From Toxoplasma gondii ME49 (lineage: Eukaryota; Apicomplexa; Conoidasida; Eucoccidiorida; Sarcocystidae): DNA of 64,000 nucleotides. The stretch covers positions 4,711,900 through 4,775,899 of the forward strand of contig NC_031476.1 of NCBI RefSeq assembly GCF_000006565.2, written 5' to 3'. The notes below the pieces were generated by a model. That model was not told the DNA's origin. It did no database searches and was given only the letters and a program-made list of their open reading frames with translations. This document shows, one piece after another, positions 1-11,415 of this stretch. Each line of letters begins with the position of its first letter. Positions within the stretch are counted from its first letter, which is position 1. Both the position numbers and the translations under genes were made by a program.

Positions 1-354
1 GTGCAGACAGTTGCTCCTGAACTTCGAACATGAAAAGGCGGCTGCCGATAAAGAGGACATTTGCTTTTCTTTACGCATCCTCGGCAAACCTGAGAAACAG
101 AAAAGGAGAACGTTCCACCCTCTTCTATCTCCACCTCGTCGCGGAGCATTGGCTCCACGAGGAAGAAGCGCAAGACAGATCCCAGCAGAAACGAATTCCT
201 CCTTTGTTGATACTCATTTCTGCAATGCAGGCGAAACACTTAGGTACATGGAAATAAAGATAAAACCGTCTACCAACTCTTTCATGATGCACTAGATACA
301 CACAAACAGGAACACACCTACAAAACTCCCTCCTTGTCTATGTTCACATAGACA

Positions 355-386
355 AATATATAAATATATATATATATATATATATG
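355..386. repeat. (AT)n microsatellite
   Basis: An alternating AT run of about 32 bases. It lies in the gene-free left end of the window, with no coding frame of interest around it. Confidence 0.9.
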
Positions 387-1003
387 TGAATAACAGATGA
401 GTACGTCGATACATAGAGAGACAGGACGGAAGGTAGACAGATACATAGGGATGCAGAAACGTAGACAGACAGATCGAGAGAGGAATCGATGTAGCCCCCA
501 TACATCTGGTTGAATATGTGAAGTTGTTGACATTTTTCGATGTCTGTGCACTGACACAGAACAGGGTGAGCAGTGCTCTTCGAGGTTCGTCTCCGTGAAG
601 TTACAAACGTGTGCAAGTTCGCGGTCGGACGCGAACTTGCATACGTTTGTCGAAACGGTTTGTCGCGTCTCATGAGAAAAAGTCAGTAAACTAATGAAAC
701 GTTTCCTACAAGGACTTCCGGAATTCCAAGCGCCTCGCGTAGCTTCTTGGAGGCCTGGCGAATCCGCGCTGTGCTGCCGTGAGAAAGGGGGACGAGTTGT
801 TGCTGTCTGGAAAAGAGAGCACCAACAAATCAGGCGACGTAGAGGGAATACAGAAAAACGACATCGCAGAAAACACACTCGCATGTGGGTGGAAATACTC
901 ACGGAACAAAGCAGAGGAGACATGATCAGGACCAGACGAAAAGAAAACAAACATGCTAGCAAAGAGCGCCTCGACACGCCACGCGCGTGCATCTACGACG
1001 CCA

Positions 1004-1204
1004 CATACATATATATACAAATATATACATATATATATATACATATATATACATATATATATATATACATATACATATATATATATATATACATATATTT
1101 ACATATATATACATATGTATATATATACATATACATATATATACATATATATACATATGTATATATATATACATATACATATATATATATATACATATAT
1201 ATAT
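1004..1204. repeat. (ATATAC)n-type microsatellite, about 200 bp
   Basis: About 200 bases built almost only from ATATAC and ATATAT units. It lies downstream of the minus-strand gene that ends at 1448. The Tyr/Ile/His repeat open frames on both strands here are by-products of the repeat and not genes. It is the longest simple repeat in the window. Confidence 0.95.
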
Positions 1205-1447
1205 GCAGGCGTATCCCTGCATATATACACACACAGATATGTATGCATGTACTGATGTGTACACATATGTAGGCTGACGGACAGAGGGTGAGAGGACGCT
1301 CGTTAGCAGAGGAACGGACGGGCAGACGCAGAAATGAGGAGGCCTGGAGACGCAATAACACAGACGAAGCGAGAGAGGAAAGGAGGGACTGAAAAAAGCG
1401 AGACGACGATCAGCTGCGCAGAGACGAGAGCGCGGGGATGGGCGAAC

Positions 1448-3762
1448 TCACAGTTTCTTGGTGCGAATGATGACCGGACACTCCATGGAGGCGAGGACAT
1501 TGACGGCCTCGGAGAGTTTCTCGTCTTCTGCCATCAAAGTCGGCAAGTCGACTGTCGCGGCAATCCACGCGAACTGACTTCGCATCTGCAGGAAAGAAAG
1601 TGAGGACATCAGGCAAGTCCACCTGCATGCCTCCAGAGAACGCGTCCGTCCAGAGCGAGCAAGCCAAGCGAGGCAGCCGAGCCAAAAAGCCAGACAGCGA
1701 AAGCCGCGAGAGACGAGCGCTTCGTGTCATGGAGAAGCAGCCGCGAATCACGAGACCCCCCGCGGAAGGCAAACGAAAGGCGTATCGGTTTCAAGGAACG
1801 AGAGAGCGAAGGACCTGAGGGTTCGGACGCACAGAGAGACAACAGGCGAGAGAGACAGGAAGAAGAGAAACGAAACAGAAACACCCGCTGGTGACGCGCA
1901 CAATGAATGTCTTCGCAGACGCGCGCTGCACTGAAGCATCCCGAAACACAGACACCGCCAGGGACGAGGAACGGAGAAGATTGAGGACAGGCACCCGGAG
2001 AAACAGAGACGCAGTGCGACTTGGCAAGTGCAGCTGAGCGAAGATATTTCCTCTGTTTCCTGACAAACAAGAGCCTGACTCTGAGGGAAGGCGAAAACAG
2101 ACGGCGGAACGACTGTCGCCTCTTTTTGCCGTTCCACGTCAGAACGGAATCGAGTGTCTCGACGGTTGGCCCTACATGCGTTCGTCTCAGCTCTTTCTCC
2201 CGTGGTCGTCCGACATGCGTTTCGAGCAGGTCCGCGGCGCCTCTGTTCACTCTCGTCTGCATTTCCTCACTCTCCATCTCAGCGTTTCGCTCGTGGTTCT
2301 CGTCGGCCGCGCCGTCGCCTCGCGCGTCGGGCATGGACGCGCCCGCGGCCTCTGAGCGGTCGGCCTCGTTTGCCTTTCTCGCGGACGCAAAGACGGTCGA
2401 GTTGTCGAGAGTTGCGGAGCCGCGAGAGATGACCAGACGGCAGAGATGCTGCATCGCATTTTGAATCTCTGTCGCCTTCTCCCGTCTCTCCTGGGTTTCA
2501 AGCTCCTCAAGGACTTTCAGTTCTTCTGCTTGTGAGAGAGACAGCGGGGAAGTGGAGGAAGCAGCAGCGACCTCCCGGCCGGGCAGCGGCAGGGACGACG
2601 CCGCGTAGCTCCCGCGCAACCGACTCGCCAGAACTTGCTCTTTCTCCTCTATTTCACTCGTGTCAGTTTCTCTCGGTCCGTCGATGGACGTCCTTCGCGC
2701 CTCGCTCTCGCGCGCGGCTTCGGCGTCTCGTTCGCGTCTCTCACGGGCACTGGCGGAGGACTTCGCTCCTTCCCCAGAGGCAAAGACCGACCTGGAAACG
2801 GCGCCGCTGCGCTCGCGAGTGGCGCTGTCGCGAAGAGACGGCGGTCGTGGATCGTGGAGAAGCTCTTCTCGCCCAGCGTGGATGCCGCGCGCAAAAAGGG
2901 AGAGGCACAGTCGCGACGAAGCGACGGCGGCAGGCGCAGCAGGAGCGAACGGACGCGACGCGCGGGACGGTGCAGACGAGAGAGGAGAGACAGGCGAAGA
3001 GGGACGAGAGGGGGGTGAGGAGGAAAGAAAGAGAGAGCGCGACTGGCCGTGGAAACTCAGCGAAGAAGCCGTTCGAGGGAACGCAGCCTTTAGCGTCTCT
3101 CGGTCGGCGCGAGAAATCGAAGGCGAGGGCAAGAGATGAGACAGAGACGCAGAAGGAGAACGAGGGCGATCCGACGAGGAGGGAGAGGAAAACGAAGAAA
3201 CTGTAACGGAAGAAAGAGGTAGAAAAGAAAACGACGGCTTTCGGTAAGAGCGGGAAGAGGATGAGCACGATGAATAGAACTGGAAATGCGTCAGATGAGA
3301 GAGTTGACTTTTGAAAGACGTGGTGACAGGTAAAGACGAAGACTCGACACAGGCCGGTGCCTCTCGCAGCATCTCAGAGGGTCTGGCAGTCTGCCTCCTC
3401 AGTTCTCCTGCTTTCTTCGCTTGATCCCCAGAGGTTCTCGCTTCCTCTGAGGCTGCAGCGTTTCCTTCGCGCAGGCGATGCGTTTCTCCCAAGTCGAGGA
3501 CTTCTTTGCGCTGGTGAATCCGTCCTTCCCTCGCGGGTCGCGCGAGAGAAAACGCGAGAGAGAGACGCCTCGCCTGCGACGCGCACTGCGGCGGTTCAGG
3601 CAGCGCGAGGCGGATCGATGCCTGCTGCGTCTCCTGCCTGACTCTGCCTGGTTCGCGAGGCAAGTCTGACGGCCATGCAAGGGAGCAACTTCCCGGCAGA
3701 GGTCCGCCCATGGGCAACGCAGTCGCGAGGTGCCGACCCAAGCCTCGAGCGCGTTGTGCCAT
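1448..3762 (-). CDS. Hypothetical protein with presequence-like N-terminus (two-exon model)
   Basis: I do not recognise this protein and assign no function. The last exon (1448-1585) is well supported: a pyrimidine-rich stretch ending CTGCAG precedes it, and it encodes 45 residues ending in IIRTKKL and a stop. The upstream frame is open from ATG 3762 to a candidate GTAGGG donor after 2176. The 1587 nt in between are exactly 529 codons, and the splice is in phase, giving 574 aa. The first 35 residues (MAQRARGLGRHLATALP...) carry four Arg and no acidic residue, which suggests a mitochondrial presequence. Ser-rich and charged segments follow, with a short Glu/Lys helix-forming stretch near residue 430 (LKVLEELETQERREKATEI). 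The donor choice is the weak point, and other introns may exist. It faces ESF1 in divergent orientation. Confidence 0.5.
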
Positions 3763-3796
3763 GGTGAAAGAGAACGCAGAGAAAAGGAGAATAAGC

Positions 3797-3975
3797 GAGA
3801 GAGAAGAAGAAGAGAGAGAGACGAAGAAGAGAGAGAAGAAGATGAGGGAGACGAAGAAGAGAGAGAAGAAGATGAGGGAGAAGAAGAAGAGAGAGAAGAA
3901 GAAGCAGATGAGGGAGAAGAAGATGAGGGAGAAGAAGAAGATGAGGGAAGGAGAGGGAAAAGAGGAAGGCGAGAA
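3797..3975. repeat. Purine (GAGAAGAAGA)n tract
   Basis: About 180 bases of almost pure purine on the plus strand with GAGAAGAAGA-like periodicity. It lies just upstream of ATG 3762 of the minus-strand gene, so it probably sits in that gene's 5' leader or promoter as a CT-rich strand. Open frames through it (Lys/Glu repeats on plus, Phe/Leu/Ser on minus) reflect composition only. Confidence 0.85.
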
Positions 3976-4452
3976 GAATGAGAAGCAGGGGACGGATGAA
4001 ACTACGGGGGGCGGGAAAGTAAGGAAGAGGAAACAGAGGATGGAAGAGGTGCTCGAGATCCTGGCGAAGGAAATTCGAAAAGGAAGAGGCGAACAGAAGA
4101 GAAACAAGAAGGATGAGAAAGAATGTCTGCAAACAACAAAGAAAGACGAAAAAGTCTACGGCAACCGCCGAAAGACGGGAAGTTGGAGAGGAGCGACCTG
4201 TGTGACAGACAGCGACAGAAAGAGGAAACGACTGAGGAGGAGACGACAATTTCGGGAGGTCGAAAAGAGGTTTTACGCGCATTGCTAGCAGTCGCAGTAA
4301 AATGGTCTTGACCTGAGCGCACAGCTAGAAAGGCAAGAAGTAGAGAGGGCAGGAGGCCTGAGAAAAGGTTTTCAGAGAAGAAACGAACGCCAGGAGCTTT
4401 TATTGTTAAGAAACTCGGTTGCCGGTTCGACGGCCGCGGAGCGCGACGAACT

Positions 4453-4470
4453 CTGAGGTGTACGTACACG
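4453..4470 (-). repeat. Copy of the GTGTACGTACAC palindromic motif
   Basis: Reads CGTGTACGTACACCTCAG on the minus strand. It matches the motif family that is concentrated in the VPS45 introns and ends in a 3' splice-site-like CAG. It lies upstream of the minus-strand gene, possibly at a 5' UTR intron. Confidence 0.6.
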
Positions 4471-4527
4471 CCATGTTTCTCCCGCAGATCACTCTTCTTG
4501 TCGAATGTCGAAGATCATCACGACGAT

Positions 4528-4695
4528 TCAAGACGCTCTGCAGCCTCTCTGGGGGCGAAGCGTCTCTCCCTGCAGCAGGTGAGAGGCGCGAGACGCCTTT
4601 GTAGATTTCCGATCATTTTCTGCTCGTCCGAAGAGCGCTCGAAAAACGCCATCCAGCTGGCGTCGTGAATCCCAGCGTCGATTGAGTGCATGTGA
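4528..4695 (-). other. Possible orphan minus-strand exon
   Basis: A minus-strand frame here reads IDAGIHDASWMAFFERSSDE followed by QKMIGNLQ, which looks more like protein than the surrounding frames. I could not connect it to a neighbour through clear splice sites. It may be an upstream exon of the gene starting at 3762, or a chance frame. Confidence 0.2.
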
Positions 4696-5372
4696 CCTGG
4701 GCCGCGCTCGACATGGCGGCGGCGCCGAGGCAAGACTCCTTCCCTTCTGCGTCTTCCAGCAGAAACAGTCTCTTCTCTCTCCTCGACAAACAGTGTTTGC
4801 GGGATACGAGGCGAGGAAAAAAAGATTCTCTTTTCGCCGTCTGCCAACAAAGGAGGGAAGGAAAGTCGAGAAAGCACTTGGGCACAGAGCCATGGTGTGT
4901 CTCTGCATGCGCGGGGAAAACGCGGATTTCGCAAGAATTTTTCTTGCATGCACGCGAGAAAAAGAAAAGGAAAAGAGAGGTCGCTCTCGCCCCTTTGGGA
5001 AGGCGTTTTTTGACCAATCGCTCGTTTTTCACTGTCAATTTCACCCTCAGTTTCTCTCCGCGACGGTGACACAACAGTGCGAGCCTGCTTGACTCCCGAT
5101 TCACACGAAAGTCTGTCAACTTTCCGTCCTCGACATCACGATTTTCGTTCCCTCTGTTAGTCTTTCTCTCTTCTTCCTCTCCCCCTCACCCGCCTGCCGT
5201 AGCCATCCAGCAGGCTTGTCACCGGCGCCTCGCCTTTGTCTCTTATCCACGCTTTTTCTATCTTTCCTCTCTCGCGCCTCGCCACTCACTCGACTCTCCG
5301 TCTGCTTCTTTCTCCTCGTTTTTCTCTTCAGTTCCTCGAGCTGCGTGTAGAAACTTCCGCGGCGCCCTCTCT
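4696..5372. promoter_or_regulatory. Divergent intergenic region upstream of ESF1
   Basis: This region and the bases down to 3763 separate the minus-strand gene from the divergent ESF1 gene. Promoters for both should lie here by position. No sequence motif was identified that fixes a start site; the stretch 5150-5340 is pyrimidine-rich, as is common in coccidian 5' leaders. Confidence 0.35.
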
Positions 5373-8300
5373 ATGGCAAGGGCAGCCGCAGGGCCGGAAG
5401 GCGGCGCAGCTTCCCGCAGGCCTTCAAGCGACAATGGCAGAAAGGAAGTTAAACGATCTTCGAAGAAGTCCTCCGAGTCTTCTCTCGCCGCCTGGTCTAC
5501 CTCCTCAGCTCCGGCTGCTTCGAAGAAGAAGGATCCGCGCTTCTGTGCGCATGCAGATCGCCGCTTCTTGCTCGAGAAGCTGCTGCCTTCGCAGAAAGGA
5601 GGAGCAGCACACAAGAAGCAGAGGGAGTTTCCGCCTCTCCGAAAGGAGAAGAAGCTCGAGAAGAAGAGCGCGACGCTCGTGACCGAGAAGGGAAGCGTTG
5701 CGGAGAAAGCGAGAGGACAGAGCGACAATGGAAAAGGAATCACGAAGCTCTCCGTCCGCGCGTCACTCGCAGACAGCTGGGAGAACGACGAACGATTCTC
5801 GCGAATCTTCACCGACGAGGCATTCGCTAAAGGAGGCACCATCGGGAAAGTCGACAAGTTCGGTCGCAGTCTCGAGACGAGAAAATCAAAGAAAAGCGAC
5901 AAAGACGCAGCGCGTTCGAAACTGAAGACGAAGCTCCAAGAGAGACGAAAAACAGAAGGCAAGGGAGAAGAAGAGGAACGCGAAGACGATCAAGAAGGAG
6001 GAGATGAAGAAGAAGAAGACGAAAGAGCTGAAGAAGCAAAGGGAGAGGAGGAGGAAGAGGAAGAAGGAGGCGACGAAGACACTGCTGAAGAAGAAGAGGA
6101 AGCAGAGGAGGAGGAAGAAGAAGAAGGCGATGAAGAAGAAACTGCGGAAGACGAGGAGGATGAAGAGGACGATTCGTCGGAGTCGGAAACTGAGGACGAA
6201 GATGAAGAGGACGAAGGTCCTTCGGTGTGGGACAAGGAAGGTGAAGATCTAGTAATGGTAAGCCGTGCAGCGTCCAGACGTTCTTTGTCTCCTTTGTCGA
6301 AGACTTTTCTTTTTTGCTTCATCTCGTCGAGTCCGTATTCTGGCCGCTCAGTCGCGAGTTCCTTCCGATTTCCCCTGTTGGTTTTTGTGCTTCTGAGCAT
6401 CGTTGGAAACTGTCGCCTTCTGTCTTTGTTGCGCGCTCTCTTTGTCTCTTCCACCTTCCCTTCGCTTCCGCGTCGCCTTCGCGTCTTCGAGGTCTAGGTT
6501 CTCGCGTTCTCGCGGTGCTTTCTTGCCAGACGTTCGCGTTCGCTGCTCTGAACACAGCGAGCAAAGGCAGGTTGCTTGACACAGATGAGTAGGCCATCGC
6601 GCGTCCTTTTAAGTGAAGCAACTCACGACAAATACGACAGGGGCTTGTGGACAGAAAGACGTTTTATCTTCCCCGGCGCTCGTTCGACGTTCGTCGACCT
6701 CGAGCGATCCCCTGAGTTCTTTTCGCCAACTGCCGCGCACTGCGTGTTGACCGTTGTGCCATCGTTTCTTCTTTGTTTCGGACGTCTTTGCGTTTCGCTC
6801 CTTTTCTTTCAGAGCGAGGAGGCGTCTCGGCGCATTGCGGTCATGGGCTTAGAGTGGGAAAACGTCACGGCGAACGACATCCTTTTGGTCTTTCGTTCCT
6901 TCGCTAGAGACTTCGCCTCCGGCTCCGCTTCACGGTCTGCAAAGAAGGCGCGCGAGTCCGGCGAGGCGCAGACGGCAACGCTCAGAGGCTCGCCTGAGAC
7001 CATTGTCGAACGCGTCTCCATTTATCCTTCCGACTTTGGTCTCGAACGCATGAAGATAGAGGCAGTCAAAGGGCCTTGTATTGTAAGTGTACTGCGCTCC
7101 TGTGAGCCTGCAAACTCCACGAACGCGAAGCGCGCGGACAGCCGTTCAGTCCAGGAACTGGTGTATGTGACGCTGCATCGCTCGCGACTGTCAATGTGCG
7201 TCCTGCAGCGCGTTCGTTGTTTCGCCTTCTTTCTCCTTTGCACCCTTTTCGCTCGCTTGCATGCGTCTGGCATCCTTTTTTTCTCTCCGGGGACTCTCGT
7301 TCTATTTCCGCTGCTGCTTCCTCTCCGTCGCTCTTCTTCCGGTTCAGGACTGGGAACGCATAGAAGGCCGGCGCCAGGCCTCGCCGTCAGAGGCGGCAGC
7401 CAACGGCGAGAGCGAAGACGAAAATGAAGTCGAAGACGAAGAAACGCAAGACGAAAATGATGCAACCGACGCACGGGATGAAGCGGGCGACGCGAGTGAA
7501 GCAGAGGCGGAGGACAATGAACTTGAGGAGAAGGAGGAAAGAGCCAAGGAGAAAGGGGAGAGCGACGCGGAAGGATTCGACGATTCCACAGACGACGACG
7601 AAATTAAACCGACCGACGAAGAAGAGCTGCGCTACAACGAGGCTCTCCGCAAATACCAAATAGAACGATCGAGGTAGCAAACGCCAAAACTGCGAAGCGA
7701 CGGAACGCTCGCCATGTTTCTAGAATAAACACAATGAACGCAAAGATAGAAAGAAACAAACACGGCACATCAACGTACCCGGATAGAGAAGACATGTGTG
7801 TAGAAATACATCCACTCATATATATATATATAAGACGGATAAATATTGAGAGACGTTCTTCGTACTTGTGTCCGGATCGACCGCGGTTTCGTGAGAAAGG
7901 ACTTGATGTTTTCTGCGGCCTTCGGCACTGTTTAGAAAGAGTCTGTTTTAGTCTCGTTTCTGCCCCTATATTGTGTGCACAGATATTACTACGCCGTCGT
8001 CGAATTTGACTGTGTCGCCTCCGCCAAGTTTTTCTATGACGAGCTGGACGGCTGCGATATTGTAAGGACAATGACCTGGTGTGTTCAACGAGATCTGTTC
8101 CGGCGAGCGCCTGAACGGGGACTTCACTTTGTTCCGGCAAGGCGCATCCCAGCCGGAAAGGTCTACTCGTTTCTCTAGCCTATCCCCGGCAGTGTCGACT
8201 TTCGCCTTCTGTGGGTTTCCTCCCCGTCGCCACGAGCTTCGCTCTTTTTATCGTCTCGTTTCCCTTCTTGGTGTCTCTTTCGGCATCGGTCCCGTTTGTC

Positions 8301-10992
8301 GCCCTCCCTTGTAATCCTTATCGCTCGCGCGTTGTCCTTCTCTGTCTCTTGTTTTTTTGATAGCGCGTTTTGTCTTCTGTACCGTCGTCGCGTTCTCCTT
8401 CGTCTGCTGTCTCTTCGTTTCCTCCCTCTTTGCTGTTCTGTCTCTTCGTCTCGCGGTGCGCCTCGTCTCCGCCGGTGTGGTATTTCCTTGCGTTCTCTTT
8501 TCCGCGTCTGTGTGCCGCCTGTTCATCGCGTCTGGCTGGATCGTTTTTACCTTTGTTTTTTCATTGTGCTCGCTCGTCTGGTTTATCGGTTTCGGGGAGC
8601 ACAGGAATGCATCTGAACTCTGAGTGTGTTTCAGGCGCTTCTTCGCCTCATTTGCACCTTTCTGGGCCTCTGTCTGTCACCCGCGTCTCCCGTTCGGTCT
8701 GCTCCTCCATCTTCCTAGTCTTTGCTGTGTCTCGCCTCTCTGCCCACTGGTTGTTTTTCTGAAGCATCAGCAGGGAACCTCGTAGTACCTCCACCTCCAC
8801 TCCAGCGCGTCCTCTCCGCGCTACATGTCGTCCCTCTGTGTTGCTCTCCTGAGCTGTGGACCTCAAACCTTCGACACTGTTCTGAGTGTCTTCTTCGCTT
8901 CACATTAAGTCACCAATTCCGTCGGATCGGCACCCGCTGTCTCTTTCTGCAACCTCGAAGCCGTCGAGGAACGGAGGTCTTCTTTGCATTTCTGAGTTGT
9001 CTGCCCCTGTGCTGCATTCGCCTCTGCAGTCCTTCGCGCTTGACGGCTTGGATCTCCGATTCATTCCAGACGACTTAGAGTTTCCTCACCCTCCGACGTC
9101 TGTTTCTTCTCTCTCGGACAAGAAAGGCGAGGCCGGCAGAGTCGCCAGCGAGGCTGCTCTTCTTCGCTACGAACCGCCGCCCGCTGCCAGCACAGCTCTC
9201 CGACACAGCAGAGTGAAGTGCACCTGGGATGAGACGCCGCTCGAGAGAACAAAGTTGTTGACCAAGAGGTGAGCAGGACGTCTTGGAGTTCTCGAACGCG
9301 CGACGCCTGCTGCGCAGAACACAAAACAAAAGCCGTAGAACGGTGCAGAAGAGTCGATATGAGAAAGACAGGGAAATGAAGGATGCGAAAGAATGTCTCC
9401 ACGCATTCTTGTAGATTATACCCCTATATCTGGAGTCACACTAATATGCATATATATATATATATATATATGTATACGCATATCTATGAGTATCTTATTT
9501 ATACATATATATATATATATATATATTGACTGACTGACTATAAATACATAGTCGTGGACGTACATTCATTTTTGTATTTATTCCGATAAATGGATGCATG
9601 CGTAGAAAAACAAATCGATAGAGGTGGAGAGGGAGAGGTCATTTTTGGGCTAGGTGTGCGTTTGTTGCATGCGTTCCTTTTTACATTTTCATTCTCGGAT
9701 CTCGTTGCTGTGTGTGACAGATTCACGGAAAAAGAACTGAGAGACTTGGATCTGAAGGAGTACCTTGCGTCCTCCTCTTCGTCAGAAGACGAGGAAGGAG
9801 ACTGTACACAAGGAAAGCGATGGAAGCTCACAGAGTCAAACCTCCAAGAGTATCGTCGTCAGCTTCTTGGAGTAAGACAATGTTGGCTCTGTTCGTCTTC
9901 TCCTCATGCTTCTGTGTTTTAACTGTCACTCTTTTTGTGAAGGAAACGACAGTCAGCTTCGTCCTCGATGCTTCTCTCTGTACGGCTTCCTGTGCCCTTT
10001 CACGACGGCGGCGCCATCGCGTTCTGCATTTCTTTTGCCTGTTGTTTCGTATCCGTTGCGTTCCTTTTCTCCTGCTCCCTTCAACGCCAAAACGCTGCTT
10101 AGCTGGCCTTCTTCTCGGTTTCACTCTTTCCTCGTTTCATGTCGATTGTGTCTTCCTCCACATCCGTCGAAGTAACGCTGCTCGTTCTTTGCGGTTCCTT
10201 CGAAGCTTCGACTCCCCTCGCTTTTCAGCGTCTGCGCCTTCTGGACCCCCCTCTCGGTTTCGCTTCAAACGGTTTTCTGCGACATTCCTGAATTGTTTTC
10301 CTACGCTCTCGCACCTGTTCTGTGGTCTGCTTCCTTGCTTCTGTGTTTTAACTGTCACTCTTGACTGCCTACGTTCTCTTTGGGCGTCCAGGACGCGGCC
10401 GATTTGTCGTCCGACAGCGAGAACGTCGAGTCCGGCGACGAGTCGAAGAGCAAAGCCGCTTCTCTCCCTTCCTCCTCAAACGTAAAAATCAGCTTCGAGG
10501 GCAAACTGGAAGACTGGAGCTCCTCCGGGGACGACGACGACGACGAGGGAGACAACGCCGCAGGACTAACGGCGGAGTAGGCGATGGAGGGCGCGACTTT
10601 CACTGTAAAGTTCTTTTGTCTCTTGCGTCTGGCCTCCGCGGCCGGCGTCGTCGAGGGTGGAAGCAGCTCTCTTGCGGCTCCTTTTCCTCTTGTTTCGCGT
10701 TTCCATGCGCGCTTGGAGATGTTGGATGGGCGACTCGATGCGCAGACAGAAGTCTCGCGCGCTGTCGAGGAACCGCAAGGAGATTCACGACTGCTTCTCT
10801 GCTGTCTAAAGAATTCATATATACATGAAAATATGCATATGTAAATGTAAATAGATGCATATGTATATCTGTGTACCTACATGCCTGAATATTTGTACAC
10901 ATACAGGTGCCTCCAGGTTTATAAATATATGTATATATAAGCATTCGGTTATGCGCCGACATGCATCTATTCTCATGCGCATACAAGTGCAT

Positions 10993-11033
<41 letters not shown>

Positions 11034-11384
11034 TTTGTGTATGAATTCATGTGTGTATGTATGCATGCTTTGCTGTGTATGCGTATGTCTGTCTGTCCCG
11101 GCCGCTTGCGGGGTGTCCAACTGTCCTGTGTTGTTTCTTTCCGGTGTCTCTCCGAAGGGATGAGGAAACCTGGAAGGCGTACGTCGAGCGAAGCAAGAAG
11201 AAGGGGAAGGAACAGCGAAGACGCCAGGCCCGGCAGGTACTTGCTGTGAACAAGATGAATCTCATGAGACGGTTCAACGACCTTTAGTGTAAACGATAGC
11301 AAACAAGTATCTGTGCAAATGAACACGCATATACACACAGAGATATATATACATATACATATATACATATATATATATATACAT

Positions 11385-11415
<31 letters not shown>

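Larger units (their letters stand above)
1..1447. other. Gene-free left end with microsatellites
   Basis: No supported gene was found here. The stretch contains the two AT-type microsatellites and short low-quality open frames on both strands. Part of it should be the 3' UTR of the minus-strand gene ending at 1448. Confidence 0.5.

Noticed and set aside
694..1361. Long Tyr/Ile/His repeat frames on both strands
   Set aside because: They are translations of the ATATAC microsatellite at 1004-1204 and occur in every frame of it.
3709..4288. 192-codon Lys/Glu/Arg-rich plus-strand frame and the long Phe/Leu/Ser minus-strand frames opposite
   Set aside because: They come from the purine tract composition; no domain or usable start context, and they lie antisense to or upstream of the real start at 3762.
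7424..7663. Lys-rich frame inside ESF1 exon 3
   Set aside because: An alternative frame of the acidic coding exon; ESF1's frame is fixed by family motifs and phase.
10815..11163. Subtelomere-like GTATGT/CATGCA-rich sequence
   Set aside because: No telomeric repeat array is present and the stretch lies inside an ESF1 intron.
11158..11287. Read-through of ESF1 exon 8 ending in MNLMRRFNDL
   Set aside because: It runs over a good GTACTT donor; the downstream exons in phase and the NUC153 motif show that the intron is spliced.
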